The translations under genes and the position numbers were made by a program. Below are positions 51,552 to 63,704 of a stretch of 64,000 nt of DNA, piece after piece. The notes beneath the pieces are model-generated. The model was not told the DNA's origin. It saw nothing but the letters and a program-made list of their open reading frames with translations, and ran no database searches. This stretch comes from Glossina fuscipes (lineage: Eukaryota > Arthropoda > Insecta > Diptera > Glossinidae). Within the stretch, counting starts at the first letter, position 1, and each line of letters starts with the position of its first letter. Where the stretch lies: positions 30,554,428-30,618,427 of the forward strand of contig NW_023998415.1 in the NCBI RefSeq assembly GCF_014805625.2, read 5' to 3'.

Positions 51552-52647
51552 ATGCATTGGTTGATCTCAATTTTTTTTTCTTTCTTTCTCTCTCTCTCTC
51601 GCTCTCACGAATATGTTTTTTTCAAATTTGTGAATTAATATTTTTAATTTTTTTTTTTTGGTTTTATGTGTGTGAGAAACGATAACAAAATGAAGCAAAA
51701 TTAAGGTCAATGTCGTTGCAATTCTTTACCAACATTTTATTATTAACCGGTTTTAATTCAAAAACGTAGTAAAAACACTCATTTCTTCTTCTCCTTGCAC
51801 TTACCCTAATATAAATTCTTATCAAATTCTCTTATCAAAGCACCCCCCCTTTCCACTCTTTTTGTATTTAACAGCAACATCAAATTAATTTTGGTCTTGA
51901 AAGGCAGAGAACTCATTGTAAGTTTCGCTATAATATAGGATAACATTTCCATAAGCATTTTTCAAATTAAAAGTGCGCTTTGCCATGGATTATTCTATGA
52001 CTATTTATAGACAACTTACTTGGAGGATGATGCTGTTCACTTAGGGTCTTTCGCAGCAAAGCTTGGTTTCCTTTTTACACCTTACCTTTCTAACTATTGA
52101 ACCACACAGACGAATATATATATATATATATATACATACAGACGTTGGTGACTATCATTCATAATCAAAACCTGTTTACTACCGTTTTTTATGGTCGAAA
52201 TATCAAACTTAGCTTCTAATCAGGTCCGACATTTAATTGCAAAATTAGTCAATCTACACTTTCGATAGTTTGCGAGAAGCTTGCGATGGTAATCGATACC
52301 TAGTTTTTAATGAGATTTTTTTAATTTTCAACAAATAAATATTCGCTAAAAACATAGGACAAACTTCATTTAATATTTTGTGATGGCAATTTAACAAACA
52401 CAACGGAATGTCTTTTGTCGTAAAAAGGAAAAAGGGCAAAAAAAAGTAGAAAAATAAAAAGACTTTTGATGAATATCAAGCAAAGGGCTCGGTTTGAGCT
52501 TATATGCGCGTTCCTTTTTTTTATTATCGAATTCTTGCGAAATATTGTTTAACTTATTTACGTTGCCTGAAACTTTAATCACATTTCCCATCAGTATGTT
52601 TTGTGAGTTCGCTCAACAGTTTGTGTCGCCTAATTGAAATTGTGATT

Positions 52648-52678
<31 letters not shown>

Positions 52679-52971
52679 CAGAATAGCGGTATGCATCAAA
52701 TTTGTTGTTTAAGTTTTCTATTATTTCGATTTTTTCTGAAATAGTGCAAGAATTTCAAGCAAAACATTTTTTTTTTTTAACGATATTACGAAAATCTGCT
52801 ACACTTGTTATAAAAACACATTTGCGATATTTATTATGATAAAATAACTTGGCGCACATGTCGGGATTGATTTCATTTGCGATTGCATGATGAGTGTGTA
52901 AGTAAAGAAACCTAATAAAAATAAAAATAAATGATGCTAATATTTCCCATGATATTTTGCTAGAATATTAT

Positions 52972-53113
52972 TATTATTATTATTATTATTATAAATTTCG
53001 CCAGAGAATCAATTCTAAGATTAAAGTCTTTCGTCTTTTTATTAAAAACTCTACTGCACTTGAGATTTGAACCCACGATCATTGACTCTTGTCTACTCGG
53101 CCACTCAGGCTTA
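52972..53113 (-). repeat. tRNA-derived SINE, first family, with perfect target-site duplication
   Basis: Minus-strand order is: head 'agcctgagtggccgagtagac' (A box 'tggccgagtag'), 'gtgggttcaaatctcaag' (B box-like), 'gtgcagtagagtttt', a shortened body, and an (AAT)n tail. The 16-bp sequence tttgctagaatattat occurs on both sides (52956-52971 and 53114-53129). This fixes the element ends and shows insertion by target-primed reverse transcription. Confidence 0.85.
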
Positions 53114-55405
53114 TTTGCTAGAATATTATATCTAATAAGCGAATTAAAAGGAGTTCAGGAGTTATCTGGCGAACAGTGACACTTAGCCTGACCTCCTTCT
53201 AGAGTCGTTACTATTTCAGCTTTTTTCGTGAAAATAAATTGAAATTAAAATTTCATTGTTAATTTTGTATATTAAACGGATAGTAATCCGATCAGGGGAC
53301 CCTTATTGGATCGGATCACCGAGAGATCACAATAATATTTTAAATCTTTGAAATTGTTGAAACGTTTTCTTTTTAGGTGCATAGCATTTTCAACAAGGTA
53401 ATCCATTTTGGTAGAAAATTATGTATAGCCAGACCTGGTATTATTGGTACTTAGAAGCCTTTTTGTTATAAATAAAAGTTTGCAAAAAAATGTTGAAACT
53501 TCATGCGCGCCTTATATATAAGCTCACAACTTGAACCAGGTCGAACTGATCCGCCGTGGTAGTTATGGCGTTAACCCTTGAATACATATTGTTGTTACAT
53601 TCGAGATTCCATATGATTTTAAAATTAATTTGTTAAAAAGATTTCAATAAAAAAAATTAAAAACAAAATGCATTTAACCGTTAAAAAGACCGTTAAAACT
53701 CTATGAAAAGGTTGAAATTTTAAGCATACGATCGAGATCTACATCGCTATGCATTTAAGTGCTAAAAGAAAAACCCCCATAGACAATGTGAAAATTTAGT
53801 TTTCAATTTTTCTCTTCATACATACAATATATTAAACAAACTTATGTTAATTTTTTTTTTTTTGTTAATAATTTAATTAAACGTCTATTTAAAAAGAAAA
53901 ATATATGGCATAAATTATTGTTATTACTCATACATTTACAAGCATTGTCCGGTATTGTGAGACCAAAGTTGAACATAATAAGTAGTATTTAGTGAGGAGT
54001 GTGAGAAATTGCATATTCCAATGGATTCAATGTCGAAAGCGTCTATTGCCCTGCTTTTCGAACACGAGGTCGAGCGATCTTCATACGCTAGAAAATCACT
54101 CTGTTGCGCCTTTTTTGCAAATTGCTTTCTTTTGCTGCTTGCTTTAGCTTTTTACCCAGTAATAATTACTTTTGCTTGAAGCCAGTTATACATAACACAA
54201 CTATCACATATATCTCCTTGAATAAATAAATCGAAAGAATCGAGAAAAAAAAGACAAAAATATATATATATATGTACGTACACAACTCATGGCACCTGTA
54301 TACGTAATATGTGTTTATATGTATTCTCTATAAGATTTTGTTTCCCTATACAGACAAACGCGATGGCGATTAGGGAAGATTATAGACGGAGTAGAGTTAT
54401 TAGTACGCAGAAACATATAGAATGGTAGCAATTACTATTGCAGGCAAATTGTTGCAAAATGCCTCTAGAATGGCATCATGTTGCGCGATATGTGCGAGCT
54501 TATAACAATTGATAAAAGCAAATAAACCTAGTGAAGACCCCTTCAAATCTAGTTTTCAACTAGTGCGCTGACTGGTGTTAAAAACAATCAAAAACATTTT
54601 TTTCTTACTTCTTCAATGTAATGGAATTTACAACATTTGCGGTGACAAATGGGCGACAACTCTAAGCTGAATGCATTTTATTTATGTATTGTAAATGCGA
54701 ATCTATGAGATTTTAGATTTTAGATAGTAATGCAAGTGATTCTGTATTTAAAAAAGCGCCGCCTCCACATCCTTTTTCTTAGTATTGTAGTGTTGCATAC
54801 CAATAGAATATCAATAAATAAATTAAAATGCTTTCGATTCAAACAAAGACCGAGCATTATTTACACCACTTCACAATACAAGTCTTTACTTATTTTTAAA
54901 ATATCGCAAATCATATCCGAACGGCTTAAAATACGAATCGAAGTATTCCATAGTTAGTAGAGAGTCTCTAACTTTCTTAAAGACGTCGTTGCTTTTCATC
55001 GATTTTGTTTCATGAGAACCGTGGTACGTGGTAAGGGGTCCGAAAATCGAATCCAATCTAATCCAAACTTATCGCAATACATTTATAATTTGTGTCCAAA
55101 AAGTAAGAGCAATTTAATGTTTTTCCTTTTCAAATATATTCGAACCTCTTTTTGCGAACAGCTTGACACAAATAACGCATAACTTTCAAATAATATTCCT
55201 TGTTAAGAGATTGGCCCAGTTGAAGGAATTTGTAGTGTGTAACACCACAATAATCGAAGGAAAGTGCTTAAGATCAGCTTGATTTTTGACCGATTTTGGC
55301 GCCGTTTTTTTTTTTTTTTGGGTATTGGCTCACTTTTTGCACGACATTCGCTTGGGTTGGGTGATCGTGTAGATGCGTTTCCTGATAGTCGAAAATCATC
55401 TTTCC

Positions 55406-55430
55406 TCAAGCAAGCAAGCAAGCAAGCAAG
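55406..55430. repeat. (CAAG)n microsatellite
   Basis: Six tandem CAAG units. Confidence 0.9.
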
Positions 55431-55779
55431 TATTGTAAAAATCGAAAAAATACTTTTTCGGGTCGCACAAAACCAAGCGCCGCTGTAACATGATCAGATT
55501 CAGATCAAATAGAAAAAAGTGTTTCTGATATTCGATATATATGCGTGCAGTTGAACTTGAATCTTGAGTCTTGTTCTTTACTGATCGCAAAATTACGTGT
55601 AATTATTACATTTGTCACGAAACACTAAACATTCGATCTTGTTGTCGTGCAAAGATATTTTATTTGTAAGAACTTTTATGAGAAAACGGATTCAATGTCA
55701 AAATATTTTCCTTCGTAAGAAATATTAAAAATTGTAAATCGCGTTGCGATGGGAAGTGGTGGAAAAGATTCGCCTTCCG

Positions 55780-55930
55780 ATAAACTAACTGGACCTATAG
55801 GTTGAATATAAAAATCCATGGACAGACTTTCAGACGGATGAGTTTAAATCGAATCAGAAAATGCTTCTAAATTCAACGGCATATAGTATAAATCGAATAT
55901 GTCATCTGTTACATCTGTACAAACAGTGCA
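55780..55930 (+). repeat. Dispersed fly repeat, copy G (partial)
   Basis: It contains 'gacagactttcagacgg', 'aaatcgaatcagaaaatgc', 'gtataaatcgaatatgtc' and 'acatctgtacaaaca', the same block order as the right half of the copy at 44775-45145. Confidence 0.4.
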
Positions 55931-57133
55931 TTCTACACAACATGTCGTGCATAGAGGCGTTTTTTTTGAAAAACAACCCACCCTCGCTAAATTTTCGAGT
56001 CATATTTTTAGAAAACGTTACACTAGACACAAAATTGTGATCTGTAAGATAGGCATCGCTTCTCGGAACCTGTCGCGCCTCTTTTTTGCATGAAGAACAA
56101 ATTTCTTTTAATCCATAAGACTGGTACTCACTCCATCCGTATGCATGAGTCCGCATTATTAATCATAATAAATATTTTCATTTCTTATTTTCTATAAACT
56201 TGGAAAAATAAACCTATTTTTAGTGCACACAATGGGATATATTGCATACATCATATGCCTTAAGTAATCATACAAGTCCACTTATTTATTTTTAATGTCG
56301 ACAAAAGGAGAGAGAAGAAGCAATTGCTATTATTATTTATTTTATTATGCATATGAAAGAAGGAAAGACAAATTTGTTGTTTTGTGTTAATTGGTTACTC
56401 TTACGGAATACTTAACCTTTGAAAGAAAATGAAATTTTGTGTTGCAAAGTTACAGTTAATTGGCTTTTAATTCAAATCAAACAACAAAGAAATAATTAAT
56501 AAACAACAGCAATGAAAATAGAAATCTAATTAATTGCTCGACAGGCTACTATTGACAATTTTCGTGCTTATGATAACTATCGGTTTGTACGTGTTCTCAA
56601 GCAAATTGATCAAGTGGTGGGCATGTGCAAATAGAAGTCTGCATTGACCACAACAATTCTTAAGAATTATAAAAGGAAAACGGAAATAATTTAATAAATA
56701 AATACTTATATGTTCGCCCTGGTAAATAAAAAATAGTACAACATTTTCAATCGGCAGGAACGGAACTCGAGAATTGTAATAACCTCTCTAGCATTCTCTC
56801 TATCGATGTAAGCCCTTGAGAGTTTCATTATTCATACCAGATATTACAAGTAAGAAAATTATATTCGACTGCGATGGAATTTCCAATTTGCATCGATCTT
56901 TAGATTAGAAAAAATGCGGAACGAATTGATCATAAATATCCGAGAATTCATTTTTGTTTTTAGGTAAATTTGAAGGCGTATGCCTTGTTCTATGTATAGT
57001 CCAATAATAGCCCTAAACTTCTCTCATCTTTTATAAGACCTTGCAACAGTTATTGGTGAAAATGTATCAATGCACATGAGATTTAAGTTCGACGATTTCG
57101 ACATTTCTCTCTACCGATAATAAAAGGTTTCCA

Positions 57134-57840
57134 TTGAAGCGCTCAAAATTGCATTTCCGACCTTCATCACTTTCGTTGTTTAATTTGAAGAGATCTACTG
57201 CCCCAGCCTTTCAAACACTTTTAGGAACTTATGGTGATGCGCTGCTCCATCATATCCCAATTGTATTTGATGTCAATGACAAAGAACGGCCTGTGGACGG
57301 ACACCCAAGAAAGTTCGAAGAGAATGAATTGCAAGACTTATTGGACGAAAACCCAGCTCAAGCTATAAGAGCATAAGCATTCACACCGACACCGAAGCGG
57401 TACGTTCATGGCCATAAAGTTTTCCTGTGCATACGATGGAGATCAGCAAGATATATAGTGTATTGGGAGCTAATAAAAAAACCGAATGTAGCTGTTACTG
57501 CGCCCTCGGTCACATGTTGCAACAATTTTCAAGAATATACTGTTGCAGCTCGAACGAAAAGCTCTGCCACACCCAGCCAACCTACTCTCCAGACAGACAG
57601 CGCCTTCTGATTACCATTCGCTCAGATCGATGCAGCTTGACTTGGCTGACACGCAGTGTCAAAATCGTAAAGAAATGCGAAAATGAGTCGATGATCGCAA
57701 TCCGCTGTCAAATCAATGTCGTTGTTTCGACACAGGGGTCGCCATGTCGCTAAAAAGATGGGAAAAAGTTGTTGAAAATTACGCCAAATATTTCAACCAA
57801 TACATGCACATTGTATACATTTTTCTCAATAAATTCCATT
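57134..57840 (+). pseudogene. mariner-type transposase remnant
   Basis: Pieces occur in mariner order. 'YGDALLHH' (about 57231) and 'RPVDGHPRKFEENELQDLLD' (57290-57349) match the N-terminal 'YGxDALS...GRPxxFEDEELQALLDED' region. 'TPTPKRYVHGHKVFLCIRW' (about 57382-57438) matches the 'STPKxNIHGKKVMLCIWWD' block. 'ALPHPANLLSRQTAPSDYHS' (about 57560-57619) matches 'LPHPPYSPDLAPSDYHL', and 'LKRWEKVVENYAKYF' (about 57750-57794) matches the C-terminal 'LPERWEKVVENDGKYF'. The region between the first two blocks is deleted and several frame changes and stops occur. It is non-functional. Terminal inverted repeats were not found by eye. Confidence 0.8.
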
Positions 57841-58504
57841 TTCAAGTGAAAAAACAGGCAACTGATCCTTTCATGCTATACGCACACAAAAGACAGCGAT
57901 ATTTGTGTATCGTTGTAAGAGCAGTTCGAACAAAGAATTAGACATCTGCTGACACCTGTGTTAATCGGAAAGAGTAAAGCTTGCTGATAACAGCAGGAGA
58001 CGGAGAAGAGAAGAAAGAAAGAAGAATTGCGAAACATCTTCTAAGCGAGTTTAGGTTTTTATATTTATCATATTTTGCGTGATATCATGACTTTAGGCAA
58101 ATTCCGCTCACTTTTCGTGCCAATTGCATGAGCTATTGTTGATAGCTTTCCCGGGTGATAGATTGCTCACTCTGCATAATGATTGTGTGGGCTGCAGATA
58201 TTGTAACGGGTTCACCGCTTATCGCACGTGAAGATTTAACAACACTATCCTCCAATTTAAACAGGCAGCGTACACTTCCCTTGAAATGGAGTTTCTTTTC
58301 TTTAGGCAAATCTACACCTATATAAAGCTTCTAAAGAAACTGATCATTTATGCAATCGCGCATAACTTAACAAGTTAACTGTGTCGTTCTCCTTGCAAAA
58401 TGGGCATTTAAATTGCGTCGGAAAAATTTAGCCTGACGAGTATACTCGTCGTGATACAATGGAGTCTGTGTAATGTGAAATTAGATTGTAATGAAATAAC
58501 AAGA

Positions 58505-58549
58505 TCACACACACACACACACCTATATATATATATATATATATATATT
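58505..58549. repeat. (AC)n(TA)n compound microsatellite
   Basis: An AC tract runs into a TA tract, the same arrangement as at 688-727. Confidence 0.88.
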
Positions 58550-60039
58550 CTAAAATACACATTCATCATAATGATAAAATTTTATGAAGACATTCCGCAA
58601 GGACACATGGACGGATGATGAAGTATACATATTTATCATATATACATTTAACTGATTAAAGATGATACTTTCAAATAGAGGATTTATAATTAAATTGAGA
58701 GCAATACTACAAACTGCTTTGATTCTCGTTTAGAACACGGGCGAAGCTATATTCACACAGACAATACTACAATATGTACGTAGAACAAGTTTGAAACTTT
58801 TACGCGAATATAACGAACGTTTCACTTTCATTAATAACTGCTCTACATTTTCATGGATGCAAGATGTGACGCCTGCCTAGCGTCTCTAAGAATTCTACGC
58901 TTATTAAAGTTGATTTATTAAACAATTGTGAATGCTTTACGATTCTTGATATTATCATGAAATGTAAAATTATTTATTATGATATGTTTTTTTAATTACT
59001 GGAATATTTTTCGCGTTCAGCGCAAGCAGGGGACCGGATGAAGATGAGGTTATGAAGTCGGCCCAGTGTCTTACAGTGTGCGCAGTTTTAAAGTAGATTC
59101 TTGGGACTAAAAGTGTTCTCAAAACAAGTTTTCTCCAAATCAATATAAAACATAATAACAAATTTGAAATAATTTTATTATTCATAGATATCTTTTTAAT
59201 ATTATAAATAAAATTTATAATAATATCTTTTATAACTCATATGGTTTATATTTTCTGTTTTGTGCTCATCAGCTCATTTAATGTTTGATATAATTTTTAC
59301 AAACACACATACACACACATACACGCACACCCCCCGACAATTTGCGTTTGCCCTCTTGCAGTGAGCTTCCCTTGGACACGCTAAAAAATTGACCCCAACT
59401 TATTTAGTGCATTGTTTTTTTTTTTTTTTTTTTTTTTTTTTTGTTCCAAAAAAATAATGACACATCTACTGCATTTTTATAAACATTCGCGTCACTCTCT
59501 AGATGAGTTTACGGGCATGAATGTGTACACATGTGAGCGTACATTTGATATAAGTAATGATTTTTGTTGTTTATTTATTATTCACATGATGTATGAATCA
59601 AAATGGATCGCATAACTAATCCATGGTAAATGATTCATTAAATTAACTGATAAGAAAATACTTTTTCTTCATTCGCTACTCATTTCTGCTACTGCAGAAC
59701 TGTTGCGTGCGTGCGCCTCCTTTCAAGTTAATTGTAAATATCCATGAAAATGTTGTTGTGCCCACACATTGCAAGGAATATAATAAATTACATAAAGACT
59801 TGCAATTTGTAGGAGCATTCTCGATCAGCGCCATTGCCAAAGTTACTCTATGCCTAAATCTATACACTTCTCATATACACAATATATTCATATGTGATAT
59901 GCATTTCGAAAATTTCTGATAACTTTCATCATTTATTTGATACTTTCAAAATGTTGCGTGTGTGCGTTCAGTCATGTATTCAAGCATAAGTTTTTCTCTT
60001 ATTCGGTAGGGCTTTAAAATATCAATTGTCTCTTAATAT

Positions 60040-60420
60040 TCCACAGGCACTTGTGGCAAAAGTAGAGTCACTTTTTGTTTTTTATTGGACCGATATATTC
60101 AGAATAGTTTTCTGAATCGATTTAACCGTAGCTGTCTGGCCTGTATGTGTACCGTCTGATGTTTGTCCGGGTGTTGTAGTCTTCAAACTGCAGGTCGGAA
60201 TTTTTCACATATTTGATGATACACCGACATATACTAGATCAAGGGGGAGGGGACTCTATTCAAAATGGTTCAGATCGGGACACTTTTCCAACAACTTCAC
60301 ATATATAATGCCTTATTTTGAAAAGTTGGTGACTATATATGAAAAAATATATAATGTCACGAATGTCACGGTATGGAACGGGTATTGAATGATCGGCCGT
60401 AGCCGATTGTAATATTTTTA
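60040..60420. repeat. Dispersed fly repeat, copy D
   Basis: It contains 'ttttctgaatcgatttaacc', 'gtagctgtctggcctg', 'caaaatggttcagatcggga' and, at the end, the near-palindrome 'gatcggccgtagccgatt'. It lies about 165 bases upstream of RhoGAP exon 2, so this insertion sits just inside the giant intron's 3' end. Confidence 0.55.
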
Positions 60421-60584
60421 CTTGATTTTTTTAGAAATAGAGATAAAGTTGTGTTGCATTAATAATAATTATAATATGAATAATTTATTTATTATTATTT
60501 AATTAATTTGCATTATTATTATTTATATGTGTTATTTATTAATATAACTTATATTAATTAAAATTTATTATTTGATAATTTCAG

Positions 60585-60786
60585 ATTATTTACATCACTG
60601 CCAAAATATACGCAACATTTATTAGTTTTACTATTTGGTACATTTCGGGTAATTGCCAGTAACGCCGCTCATGCCGGCACCGGTATGACTAGCGAAGCTT
60701 TAGGTGTTTCGGTTGCTCCTAGTTTCTTTCAATCGTGCGTCAGTGACGGCAAAACGGCTCGTATGGAAGATGTGCTAAAATTTAAA
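60585..60786 (+). CDS. RhoGAP-domain protein, coding exon 2
   Basis: The acceptor is 'tttgataatttcag' and the donor is GTAAAT at 60787. It encodes residues 150-217 and completes codon 150. 'LFTSLPKYTQHLLVLLFGTF' and 'HAGTGMTSEALGVSVAPSFF' fit the helices following the catalytic face of RhoGAP ('LP..N...L..L...L' and 'N.MT..NLAVVFAPxLL'). The Asn usually found in 'NLA', which contacts the GTPase active site, is Ala here (GCT at 60697-60699). It ends in phase 0. Confidence 0.88.
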
Positions 60787-60863
60787 GTAAATAATTCAAA
60801 TTAAGTAAACGAAAGGTCAATAATTTGTTATTTTATATACATTTCATTATTTATTGCGTTTAG

Positions 60864-61047
60864 GTCGCCACAAAGATTATGAAACATATTATCGATAAAT
60901 TTGCTACGCATGATTTATTCGGTCGCGATAATTATGAATATTATGCTCGTGTTACGGGACGTATATTGAAAGTGCAAGACGAGTGGATTTGCAGTTTTCA
61001 ATATCCCCCACCGCCCAGGGGTAAAGTAGCGCAACAAAAGTATGCGT
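60864..61047 (+). CDS. RhoGAP-domain protein, coding exon 3
   Basis: The acceptor is 'attgcgtttag' (AG 60862-60863) and the donor GTAAGT at 61048. It begins 'VATKIMKHIIDKFATHDLFG', the last helix of the RhoGAP domain, and continues 'NYEYYARVTGRILKVQDEWI' and 'CSFQYPPPPRGKVAQQKYA', a short Pro-containing linker. It enters in phase 0 and leaves in phase 1. Confidence 0.86.
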
Positions 61048-61113
61048 GTAAGTAATTTAAGATTAAATTTCTTCCTTTCTATCATTTTATTGAAATCCTT
61101 TTATTGCTTTTAG

Positions 61114-61176
61114 TGCAACATTCATTGGAGGCCGAGAAAACGTGGCTGCAATGTCAATGCGAACGCTGGGGTTTAC
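61114..61176 (+). CDS. RhoGAP-domain protein, coding exon 4
   Basis: The acceptor is 'tttattgcttttag' and the donor GTGAGT at 61177. The 63-base exon reads 'LQHSLEAEKTWLQCQCERWG', joined to exon 3 as T|TG and leaving in phase 1. It has a charged helical character and no recognised domain. Its shortness makes it easy to miss, but both phases fit its neighbours. Confidence 0.8.
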
Positions 61177-61181
61177 GTGAG

Positions 61182-61216
<35 letters not shown>

Positions 61217-61474
61217 ATATTTATTTATTTATTTATTTAATGTTGTCGTCGTCGTCGTCGTTGTTGTCGTCGTTATCGTTGTATGTGGGTTATATTGTTT
61301 TTACTTGACATCTTTTCTGTTCTCTGTGGTGGTTAACCAGCACTATTTTGTTGAATTATTAACCATGACTAATTTGTGGGAAGGTTTAATTGTTTAACGA
61401 AATTTCAATACTAATAACAACAACACGATATTCTCAATTTATCATAAAAGACAAAAGTATTGTCGTTTTCTATT

Positions 61475-61512
<38 letters not shown>

Positions 61513-62451
61513 CTATCTCTATCATGAATTATTAATTACCATACACTACTGTTTTTATTTCGATTTCTTCTTCATTTTAAGTTTTCTATGATTTAAAATC
61601 GAATTTGAGACTTTTAAAAGAAAGCAAAGATTAGAGCTCTCGCTGAGAATGATGAATGAATTCAGCTAAACAGTTTCTCTTTCCTTCTTCTCTTTCCTTC
61701 CTCTTCTTCTTCTTTCACTTTCTTATTATCTCTCGTCCTTTCTGCCTTTGCGTATATATTATTGTTAAGCGTAAAAAAAAAATAATTGAACTGATATAAT
61801 AACGATTCTTGCATGCAATCTTGCTCGAATTCTTACTTAAAAATAATATATTGCTGGTAGTAAAAGTAAAAAAATTCCTAATTCCTAGAATGTAAACTAA
61901 AGTAGTCCAACTTACTTACGACGATAGTATAAATTAAATTGCGATTGATATATAGAATGCAATCTTCATGCCTTCTCTATGAATACACATCTGATGGAGA
62001 TTGCATCCCAGTAAAATTGTATTCGCCTAATATTCCTACAAGCAACATTTCATTACCTTAAAATCACTATAAATCGGGCGATACAACAAATTTCACAAAA
62101 AAAAAAAAAAAGACTTTGACAAAAAGACAGAGAAAGTACGAGAAATAGTAAAGAAAAGAGAGGAAAGGCAAATTTCTTTTGTATCGTTTGTATATATAGA
62201 GGTCTTTAAGGAAAATCTTTTCCTTTGACGCTATTAGAAATAAGAAAGAAACCATGCCTTTCTCTCCTTCCTCTTTTCGCTCTTTTTCTTTTCTCTTTTA
62301 CTTCTTTTATTTTTTTTTTTTTTTTTTTTTTTTTACTTAATTCTCTTAAAAAATAAAACAATAAAAAAAATAAAAAAAAAAATAAACAAATAAATGCCGC
62401 TGTCTCTTTTTAATATGTTTGTTGTGTGTGTGTGTGTATATGTTCGTACAG
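61177..62451 (+). other. Intron between RhoGAP exons 4 and 5, with microsatellites
   Basis: It contains a TA tract and ATTT tract at about 61181-61240, a TCG/TTG stretch at about 61245-61280, a CT tract at 61479-61508, and T and A runs near 62100 and 62310. The acceptor 'tgttcgtacag' is preceded by a TG tract (about 62421-62438). Nothing coding was seen. Confidence 0.7.
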
Positions 62452-63479
62452 TTGCTCAAGAAGAATCGCGCTCAACGCCTGCCTTGCTAACCAGCTCCAG
62501 TTCTGCTTTAGACAATAGCGCTGTATCACTGGGAGTAACACCTGAACATTCATTTATGGAATCTTGTGCTCGACTCTCTGTCTCTTTAGAAGGACCGGGT
62601 CTATTCGCAATGACCTCTTCACCGTTGCCCGTTCGCAAAACGCTCAATCATTCAAGAGACGGTATAGATGGCGATGACGACGAGGACGACAACGATGATG
62701 TGGACAATTACGACGAAGATCAAAATAGTGGGCTGGGTAATGATAATGATAACACTATCCATTATTGTGGAAACGATGCAGATTTAACGGCTGAATTAGA
62801 CCTGGATATTGAAGATGACGATGATGACAAAGATGATGAGGAAGATGATCAACAACAGCATGAAAAATTCAATAATGGAATAAAAAATGGCAACTTTTAT
62901 ATAAGCGGTAATTATGAGAGAATTCGTAAATTGGGACGCCTGACGATGAAAACTGAGCGAGGAGAAAATAAAACCGTTAGGGGAGAAAGTCTGGCTACTA
63001 ACGATAATTTGGATGATGTCGATGGCGATCGCGATGGCGCAATGAGGAGTGCGGGCAAACGCCGCTTTAGGCAATATAAAAAGAATACACCAAATAGTAG
63101 TTCAGCTCAAATGAGAGTACAAATGCAACAACAAAGACGTTTACGATCGACTAATAGTGGCTCCAAATCATTGGACGATGAAAATTGCCAATATATCGAT
63201 GATTACGAATTTTTAAATAAATCCAATAGTAGAATTAATAATGCAGCAACCACTTCCAATACCGTAATGAAAACAACAATTCCAGATTCGGTGGCTTCAA
63301 CAATGAAAGGGCGCTTTTGTAGTCGCTGCAAACATGGTATACGTCATTCGTCATCATGCTCATCGTCTAACGTCTCCACAGGTGGCACTAACACTAACGG
63401 CAGCGGCATGACCATGGAAGAGCTAAGAGCTGTTAATCGTTATGCCGAAAGCACCAAAAGTTTGTCATATTTGCCACAG
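62452..63479 (+). CDS. RhoGAP-domain protein, coding exon 5 (acidic, disordered)
   Basis: The acceptor is 'gttcgtacag' (AG 62450-62451) and the donor GTGAGG at 63480. It enters in phase 1 (C|TT, 'GLLAQEESRSTPALL') and leaves in phase 0. It encodes 342 whole codons of mostly disordered sequence: a Ser-rich start, two very acidic runs ('DGDDDEDDNDDVDNYDED' and 'DIEDDDDDKDDEEDD'), a basic stretch ('AGKRRFRQYKKN'), a Gln/Arg-rich stretch, and a Cys pair 'RFCSRCKHGIRHSSSCSS'. It ends 'EELRAVNRYAESTKSLSYLPQ'. The protein continues in exons outside the window. Such tails commonly carry localisation or regulatory signals, but none is assigned here. Confidence 0.85.
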
Positions 63480-63671
63480 GTGAGGGATGAATTCTTGCTT
63501 GCTTCAAGGATTTCGGTATAAATGTTATATCATTTAATTTTAATTAAATTTTTTATTTCATTATTATTCTTCTTTTTTTTTTTTTTTTCTTATTGAACTA
63601 AAATTTCATTAGCTAAAAAAAAAAAAATTGTAGTTATGTAGTTGTAATATATATTATTTTTACATCTTTTG

Positions 63672-63704
<33 letters not shown>

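Larger units (their letters stand above)
28154..60584 (+). other. Giant first intron (about 32.4 kb) of the RhoGAP gene
   Basis: It begins GTAAGT at 28154 and ends ttgataatttcag at 60584. Flanking exons agree in phase (2 to 2) and together restore one RhoGAP domain. The intron holds simple repeats, an N gap (42257-42672), SINE copies (37363, 48577, 49107, 52972), copies of the dispersed fly repeat, a mariner remnant (57134-57840) and an unassigned coding-like remnant near 33380-33720. No complete nested host gene was recognised. Stretches 28200-33300, 39200-41300 and 53200-57000 show nothing identifiable beyond short repeats. Confidence 0.75.

Noticed and set aside
52254..52591. Minus-strand frames upstream of the SINE
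   Set aside because: Composition fits random AT-rich DNA; no motif or conserved pattern.
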